Source of the DNA: Moesziomyces globuligerus | Lineage: Eukaryota; Basidiomycota; Ustilaginomycetes; Ustilaginales; Ustilaginaceae | Length of the DNA: 64,000 nucleotides | Reading direction: 5' to 3' | NCBI GenBank assembly: GCA_030849465.1 | Contig: JARVLF010000008.1 | Span: 248,001 to 312,000, forward strand | Part shown: positions 40,750 through 50,105 of the stretch, piece after piece | How positions within the stretch are numbered: position 1 is the first letter of the stretch | How the letters are laid out: each line of letters opens with the position of its first letter | Program-made: the position numbers and the translations under genes | Notes under the pieces: generated by a model | What the model saw: the letters and a program-made list of their open reading frames with translations, nothing else | What the model was told of the DNA's origin: nothing | Database searches by the model: none

Positions 40750-42771
40750 CTAGGGTACGGCGTCGAGGTCACCAAGACTGTCGATGAGGTAGTCCGGGAC
40801 GGTCTTGGCGTGCTCGCCCTCGATCTCATCGCGACGCGAGATGCCGGTGAGCACGAGCATGCTGGCGATGCCGCCGGCCTTGGCGAACTCGATGTCCGTG
40901 TTGAGCCGATCGCCGACCATGATGGCGCGCTTGGGGTCAAAGTGCTTGGTGGCGATGATGCAGTCGAGCATGGGTTTGTGCGGCTTGCCTACGATCGTCG
41001 GTGTGCGTTTGGTCGAAAAGACGAGCGGCGCAGACAGACTACCTGCGCCCGGCCACGGCCCACCTTTGGCAGGGAAGGTCGAGTCGTCGTTGGTCAGGAT
41101 AAAGTGACATCCTCCTCCCTCCTTGCCCGCTTCCACAGCACCTTCGCATCCCGGTCGCGTGAGATGCTTGAACGCCTTGGCGATCTTGATGTACGACATG
41201 TGCATGTCGAATCCGCACACGACGGCGCCCACCTTGGGATCGATCGCCGCATCGTTCTGCAGCGAGCTGAAGTCGAGCGCGGGTAGGAACTGGTTGTCCT
41301 CAGCAGCCGTGCCGCCGCAGTGGAGGATGCCCTCGGCATCCAGCTCCTCCTCGATGCCGTGCATGCCAATCACGTACACCTTGCGATCCGCAGGAAAGTC
41401 GAGCACCTTCTTCAGATACACCGCCGACGCGTACGAGGACGAAAAGACCTCGTCCAGCGACGCCTCGATGTTCATGCCCGCAAACTTCTTGAGGTAGGTC
41501 TGGCGCGACTTGGACGCGTTGTTGGTCACAAAGATCACCGCCTTGCCGCGCTGCCGCAGCTTCTGCAGCACCGAGACCACGCCCGGAATCGTCTCGTCGC
41601 CCGACCACAGCACGCCGTCGCAGTCGAACAGGAACGTGTCGTACTTGGACAGCAGCTCTTCGTAATCCGCGAGCTGCTGCAGGTGCTTGTACGCCGACGG
41701 CTTGGTCCCGTTGGCTGCCGCCGAGCCTCCAGCCACAGCCAGTGCCGCCGTCGCTCCGGCAGCGGCGCCCAACCCGAGCGTAGCATCCTCGCCAGTGAGC
41801 TGCGACGCCGCAATGGCATCAGCATGCTTGTCGATCGGAGCCTCCTTGGCGTTGGTGCCCGTGCGCGTCCCATCCTCGGCGATGCCGCAGCGGTCGATGA
41901 GCGTGTTCCAGTAGGTGTCAAAGTTCCACTCGTAGTTGTAGCGTCCGCCGGCGAACTCGGCGTCGAGCTGGTCGCGGGGCACAAACTCGGCGAGGTTGGC
42001 GTTGAAGCGGATCTTTTCCTTGGTGATCGGATCGAGGAAGGGCGTGACGGCGGTGAAGAAGGCGTTGATGAACCAGGGCACGTTGACGATGAACGCTCTG
42101 CCGAGACGCTCGACGTAGTGGTTCTGCAGGATGTTGGCCACGGTGCGTGCGGTGGAGAGCGACGGATTGGACTGCGACGTTGCCGAGCGGTAGTCGATCA
42201 CGATGGCGTAGTTCTCCACACCGGGCGGCATGAGGTCGATGGCGCGCTCGAGCGTGTACACGAGGTAGCGCACCTGGTCGTTGCTCGGCGTCGTGTTCTC
42301 CCTGGCGGGGCGCAGGTAGATGAGCGGACGGCCATCGTTGTCGAAGCCCGAGACGATCTGCTTGCCCGTCTCGGCCTCGTGCGCGATGCTGGCCGGAGCG
42401 ATGATCTCGGGACGGAAGTCCCTGCGCCACTCGAGCGTCGACTTGATGCGCTTCTTGGCGTTCTCGAGGTCGCCCTTGGCCGCACGCAGGTAGCGCTGGT
42501 AGAGGTTGTGCTCGGCCAGCCACTTTGTCTCCCACGGCGCGTAGTCGGCGGCCGGCGGCGTCTGCGATGCCAGATCGCGCGTGTACCTTTCGAGCTCAGC
42601 GAGCTTGGACTCTTGTTCCGGGGTCAGAGGATCGAGTGGCTTGGGGACACATCCGGGCGCAGGGGTGACGAGGATCTCGGACGTCTTTGGTGGGAGCGGC
42701 TCGGCATTGGCCTCGGATTTGATCGACTGCGACGAGGGCGTGCGAGAGAGGCGACCGAGGAAGCGCGACAT
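40750..42771 (-). CDS. Sec14 (CRAL-TRIO) lipid-binding domain fused to HAD phosphatase (PGP/PHO13-type)
   Basis: Single intronless frame, 673 residues. The N-terminal half (about 70-310) is a Sec14/CRAL-TRIO protein: LYQRYLRAAKGDLENAKKRI, GFDNDGRPLIYLRPAREN, YAIVIDYRSA, PWFINAFFTAVTPFLDPITK. An Ala/Gly-rich linker (about 330-355) leads to a complete class-II HAD phosphatase (about 375-665). Its motif I is FLFDCDGVLW (two Asp), motif II FVTNNASKSR, motif III lysine in GKPHKPML and motif IV MVGDRLNTDIEFAKAGG. The HAD part matches phosphoglycolate/4-nitrophenyl phosphatases (Pho13, PGP), which clear toxic metabolic by-products. Sec14 domains exchange phosphoinositides and other lipids. Both halves retain their key residues, so a bifunctional protein is likely. 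The frame is continuous with no stop or splice site at the join. Confidence 0.92.
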   Translation of the reverse strand: MSRFLGRLSRTPSSQSIKSEANAEPLPPKTSEILVTPAPGCVPKPLDPLTPEQESKLAELERYTRDLASQTPPAADYAPWETKWLAEHNLYQRYLRAAKGDLENAKKRIKSTLEWRRDFRPEIIAPASIAHEAETGKQIVSGFDNDGRPLIYLRPARENTTPSNDQVRYLVYTLERAIDLMPPGVENYAIVIDYRSATSQSNPSLSTARTVANILQNHYVERLGRAFIVNVPWFINAFFTAVTPFLDPITKEKIRFNANLAEFVPRDQLDAEFAGGRYNYEWNFDTYWNTLIDRCGIAEDGTRTGTNAKEAPIDKHADAIAASQLTGEDATLGLGAAAGATAALAVAGGSAAANGTKPSAYKHLQQLADYEELLSKYDTFLFDCDGVLWSGDETIPGVVSVLQKLRQRGKAVIFVTNNASKSRQTYLKKFAGMNIEASLDEVFSSSYASAVYLKKVLDFPADRKVYVIGMHGIEEELDAEGILHCGGTAAEDNQFLPALDFSSLQNDAAIDPKVGAVVCGFDMHMSYIKIAKAFKHLTRPGCEGAVEAGKEGGGCHFILTNDDSTFPAKGGPWPGAGSLSAPLVFSTKRTPTIVGKPHKPMLDCIIATKHFDPKRAIMVGDRLNTDIEFAKAGGIASMLVLTGISRRDEIEGEHAKTVPDYLIDSLGDLDAVP

Positions 42772-43443
42772 GGCTGCTGGTCGACTTCGGCTCCGAAGTT
42801 GAGGCGATATCTACAGGCGATGTCTAGGGGCGCGCGCCGTGGCGAGGAGGACGAGATGGTGATGTGGGAGATGGTGGGCTGGGCGTGCAGGAGGGCCCGC
42901 GCGCTGAGTTGACGTCGTTCTTCTGACTCCGCCGTGCCACGGAGCCATCTGGCGGCTTTCTTGAGTCGAGTCGACTCGGACTGCTTCGGCCATTTCGCAC
43001 CACAAGATCCGCGTCTGATAGATTATATCGGTGATGCCGTCAACACATTTCTGTCATCGGCGATATCGTGGTGTTGTGCTCCTCCACTGTGTGTTTTTGG
43101 CAAGATGCAGGGACCTGCCTTGTGCCTGGCCGTTTGGGTGGACGTCACCAGAAAAATAGGGCGGGAAACAGGCCGCGTGCCTTCGACACCTCCACGTTGC
43201 TGTCGCCGTGGAACCTCACACCTCACCACCACCTGGCCTCGCAGCATCGGCACTCTCCACGCAACTCTCATTCGCTGCACCAGCGCAACCTTTCCTCGCT
43301 TGGGCTTCGACTCGTACTCTACGACTTTTTCTCCATAAAAGCAGACGTGGCATCTGTCTTCCTCGCCCTTGCGACCCCAGACACTTCCGTGGCATCGGTG
43401 GTCCGCCGTTCTTCCTCTGCCCTTCACTCTTCGCATCCTCACC
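42772..43443. promoter_or_regulatory. Divergent promoter region
   Basis: 672 bp between the Sec14-HAD and 331-residue gene starts. A TATA-like CATAAAAG at about 43334-43341 lies 110 bp upstream of the 43444 ATG. No gene is seen. Confidence 0.4.
42811..42911. other. Leader of Sec14-HAD gene, no separate gene
   Basis: Pyrimidine-rich on the minus strand immediately upstream of the 42771 start; consistent with a 5' untranslated leader. Frames open on the plus strand here are antisense to the fusion gene. Confidence 0.3.
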
Positions 43444-44609
43444 ATGGCGGAAGCCGCCAGCGAGGCCCATGGCCTTCTGCACGATCTGCTCTCCGAGGTC
43501 GTGCCTTACCCCGTCTTCCGAGTGCTGGCCGGCTTCTCGAACCTCATCTACCGTCTGCTCGGCTCGGCCAACGATCCGTCGTCGTGGTCCTCGACGCTGC
43601 TGCCACCGCTCATCACCCTGCTCCTCGCGTACTTTGCGCTCGTCACCGCATATCGCACCGTGCGCTCCATGCTCAGCCTCGCGTGGTTCGGCATCAAGTG
43701 GGGCGCCATCCTCGGCGGCCTCATCGCCATCTGGGCGTGGTGGACCGACAACACCGACGCCATCAACAGCACAGGCACCGTGCCCGGCCGAGGCGGATTC
43801 CTAAATCAGCGTAAGTATCGATGCACGCACAGCTATTCTCCCCCTGCTTCCATGCTGAGCTCTCCTGGCCCACACCCTCCCACCCTCCTCGCCTCGATGC
43901 GGCGCAACAGTGTTCAAGGGCTGACGATCTTGCCTCATCACGCCCACGCCGGCTGTGTCGGATCTCTTGCGCGCGCGCAGTCAACACGTTCGGGCCTCTG
44001 TTCAACTCGCTGTATACGAATCTGCCGGACCTGGGCGGTGCGTCGGGGGCTCAGGCTGCGGGCGCGCGGCGTCGCGCCGGTTCGGCGTCGCAGTCGCGGC
44101 GTCGAACGCGCGCGTCGCGCAACGACCAGCGCGGCTTTGCCTTTGATCCAGCCGCCGAGCTGCCAGACGATCTGGGTGCGGGCTTTGGCGCGTTTGCCGA
44201 CATGTTTGGCCGGTCCGAGACCGAGGGTAGCCGCAGCGGAGGCGTCGACTTTGCCTCGCTCCTGCGCACCGTCGTCACCGAGGGGCAGAGGCAGGGCATC
44301 GATGCGCTCTCGGCGCTCCGCGCCGCAGGAAAGGTGCAGGACGAACTCAAGAGGTTCCAGCAGGATCCAGCCGCATGGTTCGATGGCGTGGGCGATAGGT
44401 TCCGCACCGAACCACAGGCACGCGCCCAGGCGTACAACACGAGAGCACGAGCTCACGCCCGTCGAGCGCGTCAGCAGGCCCCAGATGCAGCTCGCCCCTT
44501 TGCCGCCGACTCGTGGTGGTCCAATCTCGCCGCGGGCGTCAACGAGTACCTCAAACCGGAACCGCGTCGCGCCCGTGCGGGACGCAATGCCCGCGATCCA
44601 GCCGCATAA
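43444..44609 (+). CDS. Two-TM membrane protein of unknown function
   Basis: Exons 43444-43810 and 43981-44609 (331 residues); the junction codon is CTC, giving GFLNQ|LNTFGPLFNSLY. The N-terminal third carries two adjacent hydrophobic segments (about 50-72, LLPPLITLLLAYFALVTAYR, and about 78-98, WFGIKWGAILGGLIAIWAWW) with a short basic turn, a hairpin-like topology seen in ER or nuclear-envelope proteins. The C-terminal two thirds is hydrophilic, Arg/Ala/Gln-rich (RRTRASRND, RARQQAPDAARPF). I do not recognise the family. A resemblance in topology to Apq12 is noted but is not evidence of homology. The convergent neighbour ends 108 bp away. Confidence 0.7.
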
Positions 44610-44717
44610 CTAGCCATGTTGATTCTCTCGCCGCGCATGCGTTCAAATGCAAGCGGCAGCTGGGGGTGCTGTTTGGATCTGGAGAAACTTGGCTTGGGTG
44701 TAGAGCGAGCGAGGGTG

Positions 44718-45644
44718 TTAGTCGTTGGAGTGTTCGCTGACCTGGGAGAGGGGGGGAACGTGGTCGGTGCGTCTGCCTAGGCGGGAGGCGATGTCGATGC
44801 AGACGGAGCGGACGGATTCTACGTCTTTGTGGGACCAGCCAGCGCGGAGGGCGCCTCGCATATGCCAGAGGACCTCTGCGCGGCAGTTCTGAGCGACGAG
44901 AGCGGCGAGCACGACGAGTTGGGTGTGGCGCCAGTCGAGCGTGGATTCGTCGGCGAGGTTGAGGCCGTAGTTGATGTCGAGGGTGAGCATGCGGAGATCG
45001 TGCATGTTGTTGCCCATCTTGTGCTCGAGGATCTCGTCGAGGTTATGTCTGTAGACCCTGCGTAGTGCGGGTTCTGCGCGATCGCGGAACGCGGAAAGAG
45101 GTAGGTCGAGGAGGTGAGAGCGGGAGAAGTGGTCGGTGACAAGGTGGCTGGGGTTGGTGGAGCGGATGTGTGCGAGTAGCGTGAACGTCACATCGAGCGC
45201 CGGTGGTGTGCCAAAGATCACACTGCCTTTGACCATCGTCTCCTGGATCAGTCGCTGCAGCTCCTTTGCACGTGCTTCGACGCTCGCAGAGCTCGAGCGC
45301 GCTTCCGAGAGCGCGAGCGTGTACAGCGCGATGATCGTCTCGGCTCCATGGTGCGCCGATGTAAGCGCCGCGAGCAGCACCACCAACCACGCCTCCTCGC
45401 GCACTGCAGGCGAAAGCTCCTCCCGAAACGCTTGCATCTCGGCCAACGTCACGTCCTCAGGCACCACCACCGCCGGATACCCACTCTTTCCCCCATTGCT
45501 GCTCGTAGACGCCATCCTGCTATCCCTGACCACGCCTGCCGTCCGGCCAAGATTCGTCGTCCGCACCGCCGTCCCAACGTGCAGCCCAAGGTGTGATCCA
45601 CGTAGAACGATGCTAGAAAGACCCCCGATTGCGGCGAGACGCAT
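44718..45644 (-). CDS. AhpD-like / carboxymuconolactone decarboxylase-like protein
   Basis: Intronless, 308 residues. The all-helical core has a CMD-like helix pair near the C terminus (LVAQNCRAEVLWHMRGALRAGWSHKDVESV), resembling the R/C-x-E-x3-H-x5-G pattern of AhpD/CMD proteins. The CxxC redox pair of AhpD is absent; only one Cys is present. Residues 1-50 are Arg/Ser-rich without acids (LAAIGGLSSIVLRGSHLGLH), suggesting a mitochondrial presequence; an internal Met at about 44 would make a shorter form. The tail ends SND, which is not a standard peroxisomal PTS1, unlike the related yeast peroxisomal protein Pxp2. The role is unknown. Confidence 0.65.
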   Translation of the reverse strand: MRLAAIGGLSSIVLRGSHLGLHVGTAVRTTNLGRTAGVVRDSRMASTSSNGGKSGYPAVVVPEDVTLAEMQAFREELSPAVREEAWLVVLLAALTSAHHGAETIIALYTLALSEARSSSASVEARAKELQRLIQETMVKGSVIFGTPPALDVTFTLLAHIRSTNPSHLVTDHFSRSHLLDLPLSAFRDRAEPALRRVYRHNLDEILEHKMGNNMHDLRMLTLDINYGLNLADESTLDWRHTQLVVLAALVAQNCRAEVLWHMRGALRAGWSHKDVESVRSVCIDIASRLGRRTDHVPPLSQVSEHSND

Positions 45645-45986
45645 CGAAACAGCCGAGTCTCTGCCAATGTAGAGTTGATGGTGGCACTGAGCTCAACTTT
45701 GATTCCTCCCCACCCCACTGGAAGCTCAAACTCCGCCAGCGCGCGGTCCATGCGCTCCCGCCCATGTGGAGGCTTGGCACGGATCGACTTGGGAACCATA
45801 ACGACCTCACCTCTCAAACCCGCAGCATGCAACACTCGTTTGACCGAACCGCAGCTTATCCGCCGCACCGAATCTCATCGCTCACCCACTCCCAGCCAGC
45901 CATTCTCGGGACAGTGCCGCAGCCAAAGCGTTGAGAATACATATTAGCGACAAGCCTTTTGATTCGCATCGCCACTGTCGCGGGGC
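45645..45986. other. Short intergenic gap
   Basis: 342 bp between two minus-strand genes. It holds the promoter of the AhpD-like gene and the... 3' flank order is: carrier stop at 45987 lies on the high-coordinate side. No other feature is seen. Confidence 0.4.
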
Positions 45987-47408
45987 CTAGATGCCCATCT
46001 GGCGCTTCATGCCGAGCCATACTGCGAACGAGATGCTGGTCATGGGGACGACCTTTAGGAAACCGATGCTGAGGCCGACGTAGAAGCCGCGCCAGCCGCT
46101 GGTCTTGTAGATCCAGGCAGCGGTCTCCCACATGCCGAGCATGGCGCCTGGGCGAATGATGCCTCCGACCTGCTGGCGTCTTCGGATGACCTCGAACGGA
46201 TAGGCAGCGGTCTGGGAGAGCGCGCCGGCGAGCGCACCGGCCGAGAGGTCGACGACGGTCTTGCTGGGCCAGAACCACCGACGTCTGCTTCCGGGCGTAT
46301 CCGCAGCCGGTTCCGCAGGTGGAAACACCTCCTGTAGCAACGTCTTGCATCGACCAAAGACGAGGAAGCTCGTGCCGGCGTACGGGATCATGCCCATCAC
46401 CGTGACGCTAAAGCCGCGGTAGAACTTGAGCACGGGATACTTGGCCAACAGCCTATTGCCTGCCGGTACCGCGGCCGAGGGTACGTTGGGATCCGTCGCG
46501 CGCAGCGCGCTGCCCAGAGCACTGGCCGATGTAGCACCGACGCCTGCTGCTGAAGCTGCTGAAGCTGCTGAAACTGCTGCTGCTGCTGCACTGGAGGCAG
46601 CCGAGGTGCTGAGGTTGGCGTGCTGTGCTGTCTGTTGTGCGAGCCTGGCTGCGCGCTTCCTTGCGTCGCTGCTGAAGGGCGCTTCGGTGGCGCCCTCGCT
46701 GTAGATCATGGCGATGATGCGACGCAAGCCTCCCTTCTGACGTCTGCGTTTGGTCTCGAACGCGAGCCGGACGCGGATGAGTTCGAGCGGATAGGTGAGA
46801 AAGACCGAGAGCACGCCGCTCGCCGAGCCTGCGAGAAAGAGCCTGCCTGCGGTCTCGCTCTGCTTGGTGGGCATGAGGTAGAAGTGCAGCTTGTCGTACG
46901 CCATGTACTTGATGGCCGCGTAGGGAAAGATGCGCATCAGCGTCGCACTGTGGCCCTGGAAGAGCGCAAACGGTCCGTCGGACCGAACAATGTCGCGACC
47001 CGCCTGGAAGACGCCGAGCCAGCGACCCGAGTACTTTTGGAACTCGGGGTTCTGCGCCTGGAAGAGGATCTTGACGCGATCCAGCGGCGCGATGGCCGAC
47101 TTGGCCACGCAGCCCGCAATGCCGCCTGCAAAGCCCGAGCGCAGCACGTAGTTCCAGCTCGTCTTGTCCGTCGTCGAGCCCAGCAGCGTAGGCGCCACGA
47201 CGGCGGAACCTCGGCCAGAGGAGGACGAGGCCGAGGAGGCGGGGTTGGATATTGTGAAGCCGTCGCGGGCGTGGTCAAAGGCGCGCGCCTTGCCCTTGAT
47301 GTCGTAGCCGGTCGAGGCCGAGCCGGTCATGTGCGCAGCATCGCGCGGATCCGACGCCGCATGATCGGTCTCGCACAATGGTGGATGCTGGGGGCGTACT
47401 GCCGCCAT
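45987..47408 (-). CDS. LEU5: Mitochondrial carrier, Leu5/SLC25A42 (coenzyme A) type
   Basis: Intronless, 473 residues from the ATG at 47408 (context GACCATGGC); the open frame upstream of this is not used. Three carrier repeats are present, with signatures PLDRVKILFQAQ, PLELIRVRLAFE and PFEVIRRRQQVG. FQKYSGRWLGVF and the GPFALFQGHSATLMRIFPYA stretch are characteristic of the CoA/PAP carrier branch (Leu5, SLC25A16/42), which imports coenzyme A into the matrix. Between repeats 2 and 3, about residues 255-330, there is an Ala/Ser/Thr-rich insert (ARLAQQTAQHANLSTSAA then alanine runs) absent from typical carriers. The N-terminal ~75 residues are also an extension. Confidence 0.88.
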   Translation of the reverse strand: MAAVRPQHPPLCETDHAASDPRDAAHMTGSASTGYDIKGKARAFDHARDGFTISNPASSASSSSGRGSAVVAPTLLGSTTDKTSWNYVLRSGFAGGIAGCVAKSAIAPLDRVKILFQAQNPEFQKYSGRWLGVFQAGRDIVRSDGPFALFQGHSATLMRIFPYAAIKYMAYDKLHFYLMPTKQSETAGRLFLAGSASGVLSVFLTYPLELIRVRLAFETKRRRQKGGLRRIIAMIYSEGATEAPFSSDARKRAARLAQQTAQHANLSTSAASSAAAAAVSAASAASAAGVGATSASALGSALRATDPNVPSAAVPAGNRLLAKYPVLKFYRGFSVTVMGMIPYAGTSFLVFGRCKTLLQEVFPPAEPAADTPGSRRRWFWPSKTVVDLSAGALAGALSQTAAYPFEVIRRRQQVGGIIRPGAMLGMWETAAWIYKTSGWRGFYVGLSIGFLKVVPMTSISFAVWLGMKRQMGI

Positions 47409-48135
47409 GGTCTGCGCTGACCTCGTCGCCCTCCCGTGTCGGTGGACCGATGAACTCCCCCGGCCTATGTCCGCCTCTGCGTTGCCTCTGTGCCGGTGGT
47501 CTTGAGGTGGAGCCGGATCAGCTGCAACGTCGCGTATCGCCGTGAGATGGTTCGGTTGGCGTGCTTGGCGCGGGTCGTGCAAAGCCGGGTCGTGCAAGTT
47601 GCAGGTGGTGGTTGTGCGGATGCAAGGCCAAGGGCGATGGCGGACCGGGTTGACCAACTGAGCCGGATGAGAGCTCGTCTGCCCCGCGCGCCTTTGGTTC
47701 ATTCTGGGATTTCCCCCCCGCGCTTGGTAACCGGACTGGGCTGAATGGCTCCCAATCGAAAAGCCGAGCGAGCCTCTTGCCCCGGCTTGTCCGACTCGCA
47801 GCCTACTGTATTAATACCGTCACTCTCGCTCGGCCCGCGTGAATGCCTCGCTCCCTGCCCGCTGCCAACAACTCCACACGCGTTGCGTTCCGGCTTTCAG
47901 ACGTCCAAGATTGTTTGTGCTCCTGCAATCAAACATTCTTCACTCCTGTTGATACCGCCCGCCTCGGCATCACAAGGCGACGGACCAGTAGCCTGAGCAG
48001 TCTCCTGGGCAGTGTTCTTCTGACACTGACACCTAAGCGGCATCTCAAAGTCGGTGTCAACTTTGACGACTGGTCAGGCGGTTTCTTTCTATGAAATTGT
48101 AGCGAAGAAATCGACCAAAAAAATGCGAAAAAAAA
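47409..48135. other. Intergenic region, carrier promoter side
   Basis: 727 bp between the carrier start and the tRNA 3' end. It holds the carrier promoter and, at about 48116-48135, the T-rich (minus-strand) polymerase III terminator of the tRNA. No other gene is seen. Confidence 0.5.
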
Positions 48136-48264
48136 TGCTCTCGGCGAGAGTCGAACTCGCGATCTTAGGATATCTGAACTTAACGTTCGTAGGTGTGTTC
48201 CTGCAAGCAGGATCGTTGGTGTTACGTATGAGACCTACGCCCTAACCAACTAGGCCACGAAAGC
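48136..48264 (-). tRNA. tRNA-Met (CAT), intron-containing
   Basis: Minus strand, 129 nt. The acceptor stem GCTTTCG pairs with CGAGAGC, then discriminator A. The D arm is GCCTAGTTGGTTAGGGC, the anticodon loop CTCATA, and the T arm GCGAG-TTCGACT-CTCGC. A 55-nt intron (48226-48172) after position 37 leaves the five-nucleotide variable loop AGATC of elongator Met tRNA and a mature length of 74, with one T-T mismatch in the anticodon stem (TAGGT/TCCTA). Inside the intron, ACCTAC is a perfect partner of the same 5' strand, so pre-tRNA can form an alternative stem. T-rich sequence follows immediately as terminator. Confidence 0.85.
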
Positions 48265-48425
48265 GGTTGTTGGGCAAGGAGGAGTACATTGCGTACATAT
48301 ACCCTTAGCGTAGCACCGTCTTCACCCGACCACATCCGTCTCGAATGGAGTCAGACAACAGGCGTAGAGCGATCTGGAGGATTCACGGGCAATGCCATTA
48401 TGACAGGACGGTGACTGGCAGAGTG

Positions 48426-50105
48426 TTACGAGAGGGAGGCATAGTCCGAGACGAGCTTGGCGACGCCGTTGGCGAGCGGGGCGAGTTCGGAGGCGATGGC
48501 ACACTCTGCGTAGACGCGGACGCAGTCTTCGGTGCCGCTGGGGCGGACGAAACTGCGGGCGTCCTTGTACTTGCCGGCGAGTTCGTCGATGCGCTCCTGC
48601 AAACCCGGTGGGCTGGTGAGCCTACGCTCTGCGTCTTCGGTCTTGAAGAGGAAGCGGTCCTTGACGTTGACCTTGAGGATCTTGTTGGGCAGGTCCTCGT
48701 ACGCGCCGTCCCACTCGACGGGGCCCCACTGGCGTGCGCGGAGGATGACTTCGACGAGCAGCATGTCGGAGAGAGCGTCGCCGACGGTCTGGTTGATCAG
48801 ATCGACGAGCGCCGCCAGCTGCTCGAGCGCCGTCTGCGCCGCGGGCGAGGCGGGCGTCGCCTCCTTGATCTTGCGCTGCGCCGAGGGCGAGAAGAGCACC
48901 GTGCCGTGGCCGTTGGCCTCAAAGTAGACGCCAATGTCGTACGCCTCGGCGGCGTGGTGCAGATGCTTGACGCCCGTCGGCGTGCAGGTGACGGGCACGC
49001 GCTGCTTGAGGTACTTGGTCGAACTGCCGTTGGCGTACGCGGTCTGCACGCATCCGAGCTCGAGCTTGATGCCCGCAGCCTGCACGAGCTCCGAGAGGTA
49101 GCCCGCAGCGAGCGAGGCGATCTTGTCGCCGTCGAGCAGCCGGAACGACTCCTTGGAGGTGGCCGGTCCGGTGAGGTAGTAGAAGACGATGCGGTCCGCG
49201 TCGCCGTCGAACGAGCACATGCGTTGTCCCGGCTGGAGGTTCTCCTTGTCAAAGCCGACGGGCAGGCACTGGTTGGTCTTGACGTAGTCGGCGCCGCAGC
49301 CGTGGTTGAGCGCGCCGGGCGTGGTGGTGCTGGTGCGGAGCGGACGGAAGGCGATGCGGTCCTCGGGCAGATACTTGATAAAGTTGGTGAGCGCATAGGC
49401 GCCTACGCCGTTGGCGCAGTCGACGACGAGCGGAGGTACGTCGGACGACGTGGGCACGAGGCGGAGGAAGGCGGCGGCGAGCTTCTTGTAGTAGCCCTGC
49501 TCGGTAGGTTCGCCGTATGCATCGGCGGTGCCCTGGGTGTTGAGGCACTTGACGAGGTAGTGGAGCTGCGGCGTCGTCTTGAGGCCGGCATCGATGGTCT
49601 GGGCGCCGAGCGCAGATAGGCCGTCGACGATGGCCTGGACAAGCTGCTTGCACGAGGGGCGCGTATCGTAGCCGACCACGACCGAGGCGGGAGCGGCGAG
49701 GTCGATCTTGAAGTGGGCGACGAGGTTCTCGAGCGAGGCGATGAGCTCGTTCTCGTCTGCCGCGTTGGCGACCTGGGTGCAGAAGGGCTCCCACGAAGCT
49801 TCTAGCATCTCGCCGCGCGGATCGACCATCTTGACGCCGTTGTCCTGCTCCGGATTGTGGCTGGCGGTGACCATGAGGCCGATGGTCTTGCCCTTGAGCT
49901 TTTTGCTGCGCAGCGCGCCGATGAGGCCGACGCGGAAGCACGTGCTGTCGAGGATGTCGGCGCGTGTGCGGAGGCCAGCGGTGCCGTAGGTGAAGGTGTG
50001 CTCGGCCGGCTTGGGGTGCGCCTGGGATGCGGTGGTGATGAGCGAGACGGGGAGGCCGTCGCCGAGATGGGCCTGAGCCGCCGAGATGGTGGAGGGTAGC
50101 GCCAT
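48426..50105 (-). CDS. PCM1: Phosphoacetylglucosamine mutase (Pcm1/AGM1)
   Basis: Intronless. The ATG at 50105 starts MALPSTISAAQAHLG (559 residues, the family's usual length); the frame continues upstream but without motifs. The active-site phosphoserine loop is MVTASHNPEQDNGVK, the metal-binding loop CSFDGDADRIVF, the sugar-binding loop YFEANGHGTVLFS and the C-terminal phosphate-binding loop FVRPSGTEDCVRVYAE. The spacing is that of AGM1 rather than phosphoglucomutase. The enzyme converts GlcNAc-6-phosphate to GlcNAc-1-phosphate on the way to UDP-GlcNAc, the precursor of chitin, N-glycans and GPI anchors. It is cytosolic and essential in yeast. Confidence 0.96.
   Translation of the reverse strand: MALPSTISAAQAHLGDGLPVSLITTASQAHPKPAEHTFTYGTAGLRTRADILDSTCFRVGLIGALRSKKLKGKTIGLMVTASHNPEQDNGVKMVDPRGEMLEASWEPFCTQVANAADENELIASLENLVAHFKIDLAAPASVVVGYDTRPSCKQLVQAIVDGLSALGAQTIDAGLKTTPQLHYLVKCLNTQGTADAYGEPTEQGYYKKLAAAFLRLVPTSSDVPPLVVDCANGVGAYALTNFIKYLPEDRIAFRPLRTSTTTPGALNHGCGADYVKTNQCLPVGFDKENLQPGQRMCSFDGDADRIVFYYLTGPATSKESFRLLDGDKIASLAAGYLSELVQAAGIKLELGCVQTAYANGSSTKYLKQRVPVTCTPTGVKHLHHAAEAYDIGVYFEANGHGTVLFSPSAQRKIKEATPASPAAQTALEQLAALVDLINQTVGDALSDMLLVEVILRARQWGPVEWDGAYEDLPNKILKVNVKDRFLFKTEDAERRLTSPPGLQERIDELAGKYKDARSFVRPSGTEDCVRVYAECAIASELAPLANGVAKLVSDYASLS

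Noticed and set aside
41320..42912. A 530-codon frame antisense to the Sec14-HAD gene
   Set aside because: It is fully antisense to motif-bearing sequence and has an Arg/Leu/Val-rich shadow composition.
48172..48226. A tRNA-Leu reading of the same locus
   Set aside because: The 3' half superficially resembles a Leu variable arm, but the CAT anticodon and five-base variable loop after a 55-nt intron give a consistent Met tRNA.
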